This document shows, piece by piece, positions 26,836 through 35,234 of a DNA stretch of 64,000 nucleotides (positions are counted from its first letter, which is position 1; each line of letters opens with the position of its first letter). Both the position numbers and the translations under genes were made by a program. Location of the stretch: assembly GCF_000826655.1 (NCBI RefSeq), contig NZ_JXJO01000003.1:1-64000 (forward strand), read 5' to 3'. The stretch is from Psychroserpens damuponensis (lineage in GTDB: Bacteria; Bacteroidota; Bacteroidia; Flavobacteriales; Flavobacteriaceae). The notes beneath the pieces were generated by a model. It was not told the DNA's origin, made no database searches, and saw only the letters and a list, made by a program, of their open reading frames with translations.

Positions 26836-27018
26836 ATGGCAATGAATAAGAATACAGTATTAGCTTGGGCTACTACAATAATGATAATAGTTGGTTTAAG
26901 TTTAATCGCTTTAGGTGCTTTTAGATACGATGATGTTGCTGGCTGGGGATTTGCAGCAGTAGGTGGTGGATTTTTTTGCATAGCATGGGTATTCAATGCT
27001 TTAAAAGGCAGGATGTAG
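26836..27018 (+). CDS. Small two-helix membrane protein, conserved-type hypothetical
   Basis: 60 residues: a first helix (VLAWATTIMIIVGLSLIALG), a short FRYDDVAGWG loop, then a second helix (FAAVGGGFFCIAWVFNAL) and a basic tail KGRM. A GATATTTG box (7 of 8 matches to TAnnTTTG) lies upstream. The function is unknown. It is followed 41 bp later by ettA. Confidence 0.65.
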   Translation: MAMNKNTVLAWATTIMIIVGLSLIALGAFRYDDVAGWGFAAVGGGFFCIAWVFNALKGRM

Positions 27019-27059
27019 TCATTTTTAACTCAATTTTTTAATTTCAAAATAAAACATAT

Positions 27060-28751
27060 ATGTCTGACGATAAAAAAGTAATCTTCTCAATGTCTGGTTT
27101 AACCAAGACATTTCAAAGTGCCCAAACACCAGTTTTAAAAAATATATATTTAAGCTTCTTTTATGGCGCTAAAATTGGAATATTAGGACTTAATGGTTCT
27201 GGTAAATCGACCTTGCTAAAAATTATAGCAGGTGTAGATAAAAATTTCCAGGGTGATGTTACCTTTTTACAGGACTACTCAGTAGGATATTTAGAGCAAG
27301 AGCCTCAATTAGATGATGAGAAAACAGTAATGGAAGTTGTTCGAGAAGGCGCTGCAGAAACTGTTGCTATACTTGATGAGTATAATAAAATTAACGACAT
27401 GTTTGGTCTTGAAGAAGTCTATTCAGATGCAGATAAGATGCAAAAGTTAATGGATAGACAAGCTGTACTTCAAGATGAAATAGATGCTGCCAATGCATGG
27501 GAATTAGATACCAAATTAGAAATTGCTATGGATGCATTACGTACTCCAGATGGTGATAAAAAAATTGGAGTGCTTTCTGGTGGTGAGCGTCGTCGTGTAG
27601 CCTTATGTCGCTTGTTGCTGCAAGAGCCTGATGTTTTATTATTAGATGAGCCTACCAATCACTTAGATGCTGAATCTGTACACTGGTTAGAGCATCACTT
27701 AGCGCAATATAAAGGAACAGTAATTGCCGTGACTCACGATAGATACTTTTTAGATAATGTTGCAGGTTGGATTTTAGAACTCGATAGAGGAGAGGGGATT
27801 CCTTGGAAAGGAAATTATTCTTCATGGTTAGATCAAAAATCTAAACGTATGGCTCAAGAAAGTAAAACCGCTTCTAAGCGTCAAAAAACATTAGAACGTG
27901 AGTTAGAATGGGTTAAACAAGGTGCAAAAGGTCGTCAAACAAAGCAAAAAGCACGTTTAAAAAACTATGACAAATTGATGAGTCAAGATCAAAAACAACT
28001 TGACGAAAAACTTGAAATTTACATTCCAAATGGCCCTCGTTTAGGAACCAATGTTATTGAAGCCAAAGGTGTTAGCAAAGGTTACGATGATAAATTGTTA
28101 TATGAAGATTTAAATTTTAATCTTCCTCAAGCAGGTATTGTTGGAGTTATTGGACCAAATGGTGCTGGTAAAACAACAATTTTTAGAATGATAATGGGAG
28201 AAGAAACTCCAGATAAAGGTGAATTTAAAGTTGGTGAAACAGCTCAACTAGCCTATGTAGATCAAAAACATTCTAATATTGATCCCGAAAAATCAATTTG
28301 GCAAAACTTTAGTGATGAGCAAGAAATGGTAATGATGGGAGGAAAGCAGGTGAATTCTAGAGCGTATTTAAGTCGCTTTAATTTCTCTGGAAGTGAACAA
28401 AACAAAGCTGTTAAATTATTGTCTGGTGGTGAGCGTAACCGTTTGCATTTGGCAATGACATTAAAAGAAGAAGGTAACGTTTTACTTTTAGATGAGCCTA
28501 CCAATGACCTTGATGTTAATACGTTGCGAGCATTAGAAGAAGGTTTAGAGAATTTTGCAGGTTGTGCTGTGGTGATTTCTCACGATAGATGGTTTTTAGA
28601 TCGTATTTGTACACATATATTAGCGTTTGAAGGAGATAGTCAAGTCTATTTCTTTGAAGGTAGTTTCTCAGATTATGAAGAGAACAAAAAGAAACGTTTA
28701 GGAGGTGATTTAATGCCTAAGCGTATTAAATATAAAAAATTAGTGAGATAA
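27060..28751 (+). CDS. ettA: Energy-dependent translational throttle protein, ABC-F ATPase
   Basis: 563 residues, with two ABC domains and no membrane part. Walker A motifs are GLNGSGKST and GPNGAGKTT, signatures LSGGERRRV and LSGGERNRL, and Walker B LLLDEPTNHLD and LLLDEPTNDLD. The Arm insert in domain 1 and the EttA-type spacing are present. EttA binds the ribosomal E site and gates the first elongation steps according to ATP/ADP level. It is followed by a perfect palindromic terminator. Confidence 0.93.
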   Translation: MSDDKKVIFSMSGLTKTFQSAQTPVLKNIYLSFFYGAKIGILGLNGSGKSTLLKIIAGVDKNFQGDVTFLQDYSVGYLEQEPQLDDEKTVMEVVREGAAETVAILDEYNKINDMFGLEEVYSDADKMQKLMDRQAVLQDEIDAANAWELDTKLEIAMDALRTPDGDKKIGVLSGGERRRVALCRLLLQEPDVLLLDEPTNHLDAESVHWLEHHLAQYKGTVIAVTHDRYFLDNVAGWILELDRGEGIPWKGNYSSWLDQKSKRMAQESKTASKRQKTLERELEWVKQGAKGRQTKQKARLKNYDKLMSQDQKQLDEKLEIYIPNGPRLGTNVIEAKGVSKGYDDKLLYEDLNFNLPQAGIVGVIGPNGAGKTTIFRMIMGEETPDKGEFKVGETAQLAYVDQKHSNIDPEKSIWQNFSDEQEMVMMGGKQVNSRAYLSRFNFSGSEQNKAVKLLSGGERNRLHLAMTLKEEGNVLLLDEPTNDLDVNTLRALEEGLENFAGCAVVISHDRWFLDRICTHILAFEGDSQVYFFEGSFSDYEENKKKRLGGDLMPKRIKYKKLVR

Positions 28752-28763
28752 AACGCATTAAGG

Positions 28764-28801
28764 ATATTAAAAAGAAAGCCAGCTGGCTTTCTTTTTAATA
28801 T
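28764..28801. terminator. 38-bp perfect palindrome, bidirectional terminator
   Basis: A 19-bp half site centred between 28782 and 28783, with core GAAAGCCAG/CTGGCTTTC and flanking A and T runs. It ends ettA on one strand and the small-protein operon on the other; the stop of the 65-residue gene lies inside its right arm. Confidence 0.85.
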
Positions 28802-28992
28802 ATATGACCTGAACCCATTTTGTAATCATTGGAGTGGTCTATCTTTTTTAAGGTCTCTAAGTTGGTTTCAAATGTGTCTTGTTCTTTTTGTATTGAATGT
28901 TCGTGTTCATAAACATAAAGATGTTTTTTTACTTTAAGTGCAAAAAATATAGTAATAAGCACAGAGACACTAGGAGCGATAAGATCTAACAT
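28795..28992 (-). CDS. Small single-span membrane protein
   Basis: 65 residues: an N-terminal hydrophobic segment (APSVSVLITIFFALKV), then a charged region with YEHEHSIQKEQDTFETNLETLKKI, probably helical. It starts 2 bp after the stop of the gene upstream. I recognise no family. The stop codon lies inside the palindromic terminator, which is unusual but compatible with transcription ending just after the coding region. Confidence 0.6.
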   Translation of the reverse strand: MLDLIAPSVSVLITIFFALKVKKHLYVYEHEHSIQKEQDTFETNLETLKKIDHSNDYKMGSGHIY

Positions 28993-28994
28993 AA

Positions 28995-29225
28995 CTAATT
29001 ATTGTTATCATATAAATGTCCATCAGTAAAATCTTGATAGCTCTTGTCAATTTCAGACTTGTAAAAACTGTTATCTAGTAAACGTTTGTTTTCTGCTTTT
29101 AATTTATACATCTTAATTATTGCTACAGCAATAAAAACTAAGAAAATCGTGGCAGTGACAATAAGTACAATCGTAAGCTGCATTGTGCTAACAAGTAATG
29201 TATTTGATATATAAGTCTTTAGCAT
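28995..29225 (-). CDS. Small single-span membrane protein
   Basis: 76 residues from 29225, or 62 from the internal ATG at 29183 (MQLTIVLIVTATIFLVFIAV), which places the hydrophobic helix at the very N-terminus. The rest is a charged tail (KLKAENKRLLDNSFYKSE). A -7 box (TACCTTTG) lies upstream. It forms a two-gene unit with the 65-residue gene. The function is unknown; paired tiny membrane proteins can be partners or regulators of a larger complex. Confidence 0.6.
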   Translation of the reverse strand: MLKTYISNTLLVSTMQLTIVLIVTATIFLVFIAVAIIKMYKLKAENKRLLDNSFYKSEIDKSYQDFTDGHLYDNNN

Positions 29226-29253
29226 ATCGCTATATTTATAATGATTTGGTTAT

Positions 29254-29261
29254 CAAAGGTA
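29254..29261 (-). promoter_or_regulatory. -7 promoter box of the small membrane protein operon
   Basis: TACCTTTG on the minus strand matches TAnnTTTG, 28 bp before the ATG at 29225. No clear -33 word was found. Confidence 0.45.
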
Positions 29262-29356
29262 CAAAATAAATGCATATAAAAGCACTTAGTCTGAAAAAAA
29301 ATACACTTTATCGATAAAACTTATAAACAATTAAATAAAAATAATTAACAATTGTA

Positions 29357-30154
29357 CTATTTATACCATTCTAATTGCACGACTTCAATGCTTTCATCAC
29401 CCTGATTTACAAGGGTTTTAAATAATTCTATATCACTTAACCCATCTGTTCCTCTATAATGATAAGGGTAAACTTGCTTAGGTTTAAACTCTAAAACAGC
29501 ACCTACAGCGCTTTCTACAGTCATTGTATAAGGTAGATTCATGCATACAAAAGCTTTGTCAATAGCTTTAAGATTTCTCATTTCAGGAATATCTTCAGTA
29601 TCACCAGAGATATAAATACGTTCATCATTTATTGTTAAAACATATCCGTTTCCTCGACCTTTAGGATGATATTTTAGCGCTTCTTCCCTTAAGTTATACA
29701 TTGGGATAGCTTCAAACGTGTGGCCATTCAACGTTATAGAGTCACCATTATTGAGAGTCACCGTTTTTTCTACTTTTAAATCCTTCGGAAATTTATCAAC
29801 TACAGCTTTTGGAGCTATAACAGTAGCATTAGTTAAATCTAAGCCTTGTAAAGTTTCAATATTTAAATGGTCACCATGAATATCTGTGATCAGTACAATT
29901 TCCGGAGAAGAAAAACTTTTAAAAGCATCAGCACCTCCTGTAGGATCTACATAAATATCATCGTCACCATATGATAATACCATGGTTGCATGAGAAACAG
30001 GGTGAATTAATAGTGTATCGTCTTGAGTTGATTGTTGCGCAACCAAATCTTTTGTGCTGGTTGTCATAGCTTTAATAGGTTGTTTTTTAGTCTCTGTTTT
30101 ACATGAAAGTACAACAACACATAATGTTAATAAGAGCAAATAAGTATTTCTCAT
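29357..30154 (-). CDS. Lipoprotein of the metallo-beta-lactamase fold
   Basis: 265 residues. The N-terminus MRNTYLLLLTLCVVVLSCK is a lipoprotein signal with Cys at the lipobox. The body has HPVSHATMVLSYGDDDIYVDP, then ITDIHGDHLN (HxDH), YISGDTED and a C-terminal YPYHYRG, the UlaG-like arrangement of metal ligands. It is probably anchored in the periplasm or outer membrane. The substrate is unknown. It is a distant relative of the cytoplasmic UPF0173 enzyme at 13.1 kb. Confidence 0.82.
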   Translation of the reverse strand: MRNTYLLLLTLCVVVLSCKTETKKQPIKAMTTSTKDLVAQQSTQDDTLLIHPVSHATMVLSYGDDDIYVDPTGGADAFKSFSSPEIVLITDIHGDHLNIETLQGLDLTNATVIAPKAVVDKFPKDLKVEKTVTLNNGDSITLNGHTFEAIPMYNLREEALKYHPKGRGNGYVLTINDERIYISGDTEDIPEMRNLKAIDKAFVCMNLPYTMTVESAVGAVLEFKPKQVYPYHYRGTDGLSDIELFKTLVNQGDESIEVVQLEWYK

Positions 30155-30328
30155 AATAGATATTTTTATTAAAAACTAAAGATAACAACTATTCGATGAA
30201 GAATATAATTTGTAACAAAACATTACCTTTTGCTACATATATTTTAAGTAGTTTATGTTTTTAAAATCATATTTTTTAACGAAATTGCTAGTCTTAAATA
30301 GTGTTCAACCTTAATACATGTTATAAAT

Positions 30329-31678
30329 ATGTCTGATGATTTTGATTTATTAGAAACAAATTCCAACGAAAAAACCGAAAAAGTTGATGTCAATTGGGGA
30401 AAAGCCATTGACCAAATGAAGTCAAAGCTTGCTCAAGAAGATGATCCTGAAAGTCGTCAAAAAATCTTAAACGCTACATTAGATAATGTTGTTGATATGG
30501 CAGAAAAAGATCGTTCTACTTTACTAGATGCGATTAAGGATTTGACAGATTATCAAGATGAAGTTGGTATTATGTTTGAAGGGTTCTCAGCTTTAAACGC
30601 GTCAGAACAAAAAATCATTGACGATGCTGTAAAGCGATTAGAACGTGCAAAAATAGAATTAGAAGACGCTAACGCTAAACCCGATACATTTTGGAATAAC
30701 CTCTTTGGAAGAAAAGGTAAAATAAAAGATGCAGAGCAAGAGTTAGCAGCTGCAAAAAAAGTTCGTGAAGGCGCAGATAATAAAGCAAAAGCAATGTTTC
30801 AACAACGTATTGAAACTGCAGATGTTCAAACCTTATTAAATGAACTATCATTTAAAAGTCAAGCAGCCATTAAGCGTCTTAAAGATAGAGAGGTTGAAAT
30901 CAAAGAAGTCGAGGAGAGCTTAAAAACAGCTATTGTAGAAGCAAGTAATAACCATACAAAAGCACTTCAGAAGAAAAAAGAAGTAGAAGACAAGCTAGAA
31001 GAACAATACGCTATTTTAAAACAAGCGCGTCAAGCCTTAGAAGAAGTTGCAGACAAACAATCTACAGAGTATTCAGAAGCCTTAAGCAAAGTAACAACAC
31101 TAGAACAAAAAGTAGAAGAGTTAGAAGGACTTAAAAACGCCTATACTACTCTTGCCGCTTCAAAAGATAGTTTTGTGCACAAACATAATTTAACCATTAA
31201 AGTATTAACATCATTACGTAGTAACTTACAAACACATCGTGCAAAGTTAAAAAGTGATACCGATGAGCGTCTCAAATATTATGACGGTTATGTAGTAGCT
31301 TTAAAAGCACGTACAGATCAAGAATTTGCTGCAATTTTAGAGCATCTAGGTGTTAAAACCGATGAGCATATTGGAGAAACCTTAGCATCTATGCATACAG
31401 CAAGCGCGAGAGCACGTCAAGAAATGATGGATAATATTCCGGTGCACGAAAAAGTAATGCAAGGCGTTTATGGTAGTTATGCCGAGGCTCTTAACGAAAT
31501 TAGAGAAAAAGATAAATCTATTCAAAAGAATTTTGCCGAGCGTTACGGTATCGATATGAAAGAGATTTTTGAAGATTACTATTCGGCAGATGCTAATGCA
31601 CCTTCAGGAGATGATGGAGCAGGAGAACCAGCAGGTGAGCCAAAACCAGAAACTAACAACGACGATTTATTGTCTTAA
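30329..31678 (+). CDS. Soluble coiled-coil protein, possibly TelA-like, first gene of the AAA+ cluster
   Basis: 449 residues, strongly charged and almost entirely helical. Long heptad-like stretches run from about residue 105 to 300 (KRLERAKIELEDAN, KKKEVEDKLEEQYAILKQARQ, LSKVTTLEQKVEELEGL). The segment DNIPVHEKVMQGVYGSYAEALNEI near the end recalls the C-terminal motif of TelA/YaaN proteins, but the match is weak. The acidic tail from about residue 430 looks disordered. There is no signal or membrane segment. Its place in front of an AAA+ ATPase gene suggests a structural partner or substrate, as PspA or ESCRT-III proteins are for their ATPases; that is inference. Confidence 0.55.
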   Translation: MSDDFDLLETNSNEKTEKVDVNWGKAIDQMKSKLAQEDDPESRQKILNATLDNVVDMAEKDRSTLLDAIKDLTDYQDEVGIMFEGFSALNASEQKIIDDAVKRLERAKIELEDANAKPDTFWNNLFGRKGKIKDAEQELAAAKKVREGADNKAKAMFQQRIETADVQTLLNELSFKSQAAIKRLKDREVEIKEVEESLKTAIVEASNNHTKALQKKKEVEDKLEEQYAILKQARQALEEVADKQSTEYSEALSKVTTLEQKVEELEGLKNAYTTLAASKDSFVHKHNLTIKVLTSLRSNLQTHRAKLKSDTDERLKYYDGYVVALKARTDQEFAAILEHLGVKTDEHIGETLASMHTASARARQEMMDNIPVHEKVMQGVYGSYAEALNEIREKDKSIQKNFAERYGIDMKEIFEDYYSADANAPSGDDGAGEPAGEPKPETNNDDLLS

Positions 31679-31711
31679 AATAATTGTAATGGTAAGTCCA
31701 ACTGCGCTTTA

Positions 31712-31840
31712 GTAACGTTGGGCGTTACCTTTTGCAATTGAGGTCATTCAGCTTGTTAAAGTATAGCACAGCAAAAGGTCAGGCTCTCGGCAGTCGCTCT
31801 CTTCGAGGAGCTTCAACAAATGCCTCCATCCTTAACGCGC
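31712..31840. repeat. Dispersed flavobacterial intergenic element (degenerate copy)
   Basis: Ordered blocks are visible: GTTGGGCGTTACC (31718-31730), AGGTCAGGCT (31776-31785), GCAGTCGCT (31790-31798), and CATCCTTAACGC (31827-31838). From memory, flavobacterial genomes contain many intergenic elements with the same order (GGGCGTTACC, GGTCGGGCT, a CCGCT block, CATCCCTAACGC). The ends GCGTTA and TAACGC can pair, and GTAACG-TTGGG-CGTTAC forms a perfect small hairpin. It is more GC-rich than its surroundings. It may correspond to the Rfam Flavo-1 RNA motif, which I cannot verify. Confidence 0.6.
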
Positions 31841-31875
31841 TTACTCAAATACGCACTCAAAACTCAAAAACAGTT

Positions 31876-32058
31876 ATGAAGCAAACCATTGTGTTTTCAA
31901 TATCAGTGATTTTAGTTTCAATTATCGCAATTCTTTGTATACATGATTCTAATAATCATGACGAGTGTTCTCAAATCCAAGAAATTAAAATTTCAGAAGA
32001 CCGAACAAAATCAGTAACAACAAACAAACACGTTTGTAAAGAGACATATAACTTATAA
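31876..32058 (+). CDS. Small membrane-anchored peptide in the AAA+ cluster
   Basis: 60 residues from the ATG at 31876. A hydrophobic helix (TIVFSISVILVSIIAILCI) follows three residues after the start, then a polar tail with HDSNNHDECSQ and a second Cys pair region. An upstream in-frame start at 31732 exists, but its extra 48 codons would be translated repeat element, so I reject it. I recognise no family. It lies 57 bp before the 342-residue gene. Confidence 0.5.
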   Translation: MKQTIVFSISVILVSIIAILCIHDSNNHDECSQIQEIKISEDRTKSVTTNKHVCKETYNL

Positions 32059-32115
32059 AAACCATAGTTTGCTTATGGCTAATTGCCAATAACTAAAAGC
32101 TAAGAGCGAAAAAAA

Positions 32116-33144
32116 ATGATTGTAACACCATTAGATTCTGCAATATTAGACTCCAAAGAGCAATATATATTTTACCATAAAATGGTAGATTTTTCGCTTA
32201 AAGAACTCATTGTTGCCGTTCAACAAAAGCAAATCTTAGAAAAAACAGAGATTTTATTGTTTAAGCAATATTCCGATTTACTCTTGTATTCTATTGAAGC
32301 CATGCGTGTAAAATACATGTATGATGATGAAGAGAATATGAAAGTTGATTTAACCGATTCTGGTTTTCCTAATTATTTAGAATTTAGATATTTGTTTAAC
32401 GATTTGGGTTTGCGTGATGATTATTTAGAAAAACTTACAGATGTAGCGGTTTTAAAAGAAGAATTTCTAGATACACTTTTAAGAAAAAAAGAACCCATTT
32501 CAAAACGTAAGTTGTTTCAAGCATCATCAATTGTATATTATAAATCGGCTAAAAAAGAATTTATATTTAATCGTTTTGTACAAGGTAAAATCATTGATGC
32601 ACCACAAGAATCTCCTGCTGAATATATGGTAAGTTGGAGTTTTTATGATGTCTCACACAATAGGCCATTTATTTGCTACATGTATTTTAATTATGATGGC
32701 AACCCTATAAAAGATAGAGGTGATATTTACCATGCTTTAAAAACAATTGCCGATCGAGAAATGGCTATGGACACCATGGCTTATGGCATTGATAAACGAC
32801 TCCCAAAACTGTTTCCAAAGCTTATAAAACGGGTAGATTTAGGGCCAATTCATAATGTGTTTGCTAAAGATGAAAATAAAGTAACACATGCTATTTTAAC
32901 TGGTATTGCCGAAAAAGCAATTCCGTTAGAATCTTATGCCATATCCTTTAAAATAGACGAAGTAACGTCACAAAGCGAGTTTAAAGAAGGTAGTTTTTTT
33001 AATAAACAAACCTTTCAAAAATGGAGTACCGTTTTTAGACAACGCTATGTGTTTGCTCCTCATAGAATTATACAATTGTTATACAATAAAACACCTGAGA
33101 TTATGAATAAGTTAGCTAAAGGCCAATTCAAATTGCAGACTTGA
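32116..33144 (+). CDS. Conserved-type hypothetical protein in the AAA+ cluster
   Basis: 342 residues, soluble, with no signal peptide. The first half is helical (HKMVDFSLKELIVAVQQKQIL, DDYLEKLTDVAVLKEEFLDTLLRKK). The second half has beta-type segments such as EYMVSWSFYDVSHNRPFICYMYFNYDG and ends helical (APHRIIQLLYNKTPEIMNKLAKG). I recognise no domain. Its position between the coiled-coil gene and the AAA+ gene, in the same orientation, suggests an adaptor or component of the same machine. Confidence 0.6.
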   Translation: MIVTPLDSAILDSKEQYIFYHKMVDFSLKELIVAVQQKQILEKTEILLFKQYSDLLLYSIEAMRVKYMYDDEENMKVDLTDSGFPNYLEFRYLFNDLGLRDDYLEKLTDVAVLKEEFLDTLLRKKEPISKRKLFQASSIVYYKSAKKEFIFNRFVQGKIIDAPQESPAEYMVSWSFYDVSHNRPFICYMYFNYDGNPIKDRGDIYHALKTIADREMAMDTMAYGIDKRLPKLFPKLIKRVDLGPIHNVFAKDENKVTHAILTGIAEKAIPLESYAISFKIDEVTSQSEFKEGSFFNKQTFQKWSTVFRQRYVFAPHRIIQLLYNKTPEIMNKLAKGQFKLQT

Positions 33145-33234
33145 AAATGAAAAAATAAATAATAGAATCAATTCCTTCAAAAGGAAGAGAATGAAATAGA
33201 TAATTTTAAATAATAATAAGTCGTAAGAGTACAT

Positions 33235-33270
33235 ACTGAAAACTGAAGACTGCCAACTGAAGACTAAAAC
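33235..33270 (+). repeat. Short intergenic direct repeats of AACTGAAGACT
   Basis: The gap before the AAA+ gene contains ACTGAAAACTGAAGACTGCC and then AACTGAAGACT again, a low-complexity string ending at the start codon. The gap before the 32116 gene has a similar string (AATTGCCAATAACTAAAAGC). There is no obvious promoter box here. Confidence 0.6.
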
Positions 33271-35232
33271 ATGGAACACAACTCAACATTTCCTATAAAA
33301 CAAAATGAACTCGATATGCTTCGTGATGAAGCTACTTCCTATATAAAAAGTATTCAATGGGAACAAGGTCAGCGTGCAAAAAACAAAGATAAAGACGCTA
33401 AAGATGAGTCTATATTATTGTATTTATCTCGCGCCAAAGGAAATGGAGTAACAGATGTAACTTCGGTTTCAAAAACAATTTTAGAATTAAAAAAGCGGTT
33501 GTTACCAGAGTCTATTGCAATTCCTATTTGTTTAAACCAAACCCTTTATGCTGTTCAAGAAGGTATTACATTAGGGATTTGGGCTAAAGACAGTTACTAC
33601 GATTCTTCAGGTTTATCTAGTTTGTCAGAAAATAGATCTGCCTTAGATAATTCTGGAAAACGAGAATACGAAAGTAAAATGCAAACAGCTACAGCTTTTA
33701 TGTTGTTTTCAACCGCTTATAAGGTTTTACATGATTTAAAAACGGTTGCTTCAGACGATTTAAGCGTCATGAAAAACAAGTTTGCTGGTATCCCAGAAGT
33801 GTCGTTAATGTCACCTTTAAAAGGAATTTCATGTGCATTATTTTATTATGATAAATATTTAGGGCATCCAGAAATCATTAAAACAGATAAAGATGTTATC
33901 GATTTTACTGTCGTGTATTTTGAAGCCTTAATTGCCGAAATTCAAATGCGCAGAGGCAGTTTAGAGTATACAGAAACTATTGTGGATAGAACCTACAAAT
34001 TAGCAAATTCAGAGTTTGCAATTTCAGGTTGGGATAATGTGTTTCAAGGAACCGCTAAAAGTGTTGAGTTTAATAAAATTCAATTTGAGCAAATTGTAGG
34101 AAACAGAGATGCTAAGCATTTTGCACGTCGTTTAACAGAGCGTATGTTGAGTTACGATTTTGAGGCTAAAAAGAATCCGTTTCAAGAATTAGGTGGTTTT
34201 ATGCCAGTATTTATGGGTTATGGTATTCCAGGAACAGGAAAAAGTATGTTGATTGCTGCTATCGCAACACGACTAAAAGAGCATAGTGATAATCTCGATA
34301 TTCCGTTTTTGTTTCACCCAATGCCAGACACGCTAATTTCTACATTTCAAGGAGGTTCTGCCGAAAAAATGGTAGATTGGATGAAACCAATGCAAGATCC
34401 AAGTAAATTAATTTTTGCTCCAATAGACGATGCCGAAAACAATTTGCAAGAACGTACAGCTCAGGGAGTTTCCGCAGGTGTAAAAGAAGTTATTGGTGTG
34501 TTTTTGAGATATACCGAAGGAGCGTACGCTGTTAACTACGGAAATAGTTCTATAGGATTATTCACGAACTTACCAGAAATGCTAGATAAAGCCGTTATTT
34601 CTCGTGTGCAAGGTCGTTTTAAAATTGATGGTGCGCGTACAGAGCATGATTTCCTAGATCAAGATCATTTGTGGTGGAGAAAACTAGACACGACAATGCC
34701 AGATTTTGTAAACATGCATGGTCCAGAAAACTACAGTTATTTGCAAAATCAAGGTTTGGCAAAAAATATGGGAGAAATCTTTAATGTATCTGATAAACCA
34801 ACCGAAGAACGTGTTTTAGAGGCGTATGATAAAGCGGCAAGCCATTTTAAAACCAATCATCATTTATTTTATGCCAATTTGTATAAAGAGATTCAAAATA
34901 TATTTCCGTTCTTTTCATCTCGTGATGTGCGTAATATTCAAAGTGCTGTGTCGTTACGTTTAACAGATTTTGATTTAGAAGAAGATTGGTTTAATAACCC
35001 AGAAATTTATTTCAAAAAAGATTACGATACCAAGTTCAATATGTTACAAGAATTGATGCGTGCTAATATGAAAGGTTTAGATTTTTCTGAAATTAGACGT
35101 CAAGAAGTCGTGCGCTATTTAGATAACGTAGCAACGATTGCAGATACCGATTTTAAACGAAAAGTAGATGCTAGAATTAATCAATTAAATATAGAAACCG
35201 AAGCTAGAGAGCAATTTGGACAAAAATCATAA
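33271..35232 (+). CDS. AAA+ ATPase with unusual Asp-Asp Walker B, core of uncharacterised cluster
   Basis: 653 residues. The N-terminal 300 or so residues are a helical domain of unknown type. The AAA+ module follows: Walker A GIPGTGKS (from about residue 318), Walker B LIFAPIDD (about 380-387) with Asp where the catalytic Glu normally stands, sensor 1 Asn in GLFTN (about 433), and Arg in AVISRVQGRF (about 445) in the arginine-finger context. The 170-residue C-terminal part is helical. The order resembles single-ring AAA+ remodelling ATPases. Slow hydrolysis, or a different catalytic acid, is implied by the Asp-Asp. The next gene begins 2 bp downstream, so translation is probably coupled. Confidence 0.8.
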   Translation: MEHNSTFPIKQNELDMLRDEATSYIKSIQWEQGQRAKNKDKDAKDESILLYLSRAKGNGVTDVTSVSKTILELKKRLLPESIAIPICLNQTLYAVQEGITLGIWAKDSYYDSSGLSSLSENRSALDNSGKREYESKMQTATAFMLFSTAYKVLHDLKTVASDDLSVMKNKFAGIPEVSLMSPLKGISCALFYYDKYLGHPEIIKTDKDVIDFTVVYFEALIAEIQMRRGSLEYTETIVDRTYKLANSEFAISGWDNVFQGTAKSVEFNKIQFEQIVGNRDAKHFARRLTERMLSYDFEAKKNPFQELGGFMPVFMGYGIPGTGKSMLIAAIATRLKEHSDNLDIPFLFHPMPDTLISTFQGGSAEKMVDWMKPMQDPSKLIFAPIDDAENNLQERTAQGVSAGVKEVIGVFLRYTEGAYAVNYGNSSIGLFTNLPEMLDKAVISRVQGRFKIDGARTEHDFLDQDHLWWRKLDTTMPDFVNMHGPENYSYLQNQGLAKNMGEIFNVSDKPTEERVLEAYDKAASHFKTNHHLFYANLYKEIQNIFPFFSSRDVRNIQSAVSLRLTDFDLEEDWFNNPEIYFKKDYDTKFNMLQELMRANMKGLDFSEIRRQEVVRYLDNVATIADTDFKRKVDARINQLNIETEAREQFGQKS

Positions 35233-35234
35233 TC

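Noticed and set aside
28764-28801. Perfect 38-bp palindrome as a recombination or attachment site
   Set aside because: A/T-run flanks and its place between convergent genes fit a bidirectional terminator; no integrase or flanking duplication is seen.
31732-31875. Longer N-terminus for the 60-residue membrane protein
   Set aside because: The extra 48 codons are translated repeat element; the internal ATG directly before a hydrophobic helix is more credible.
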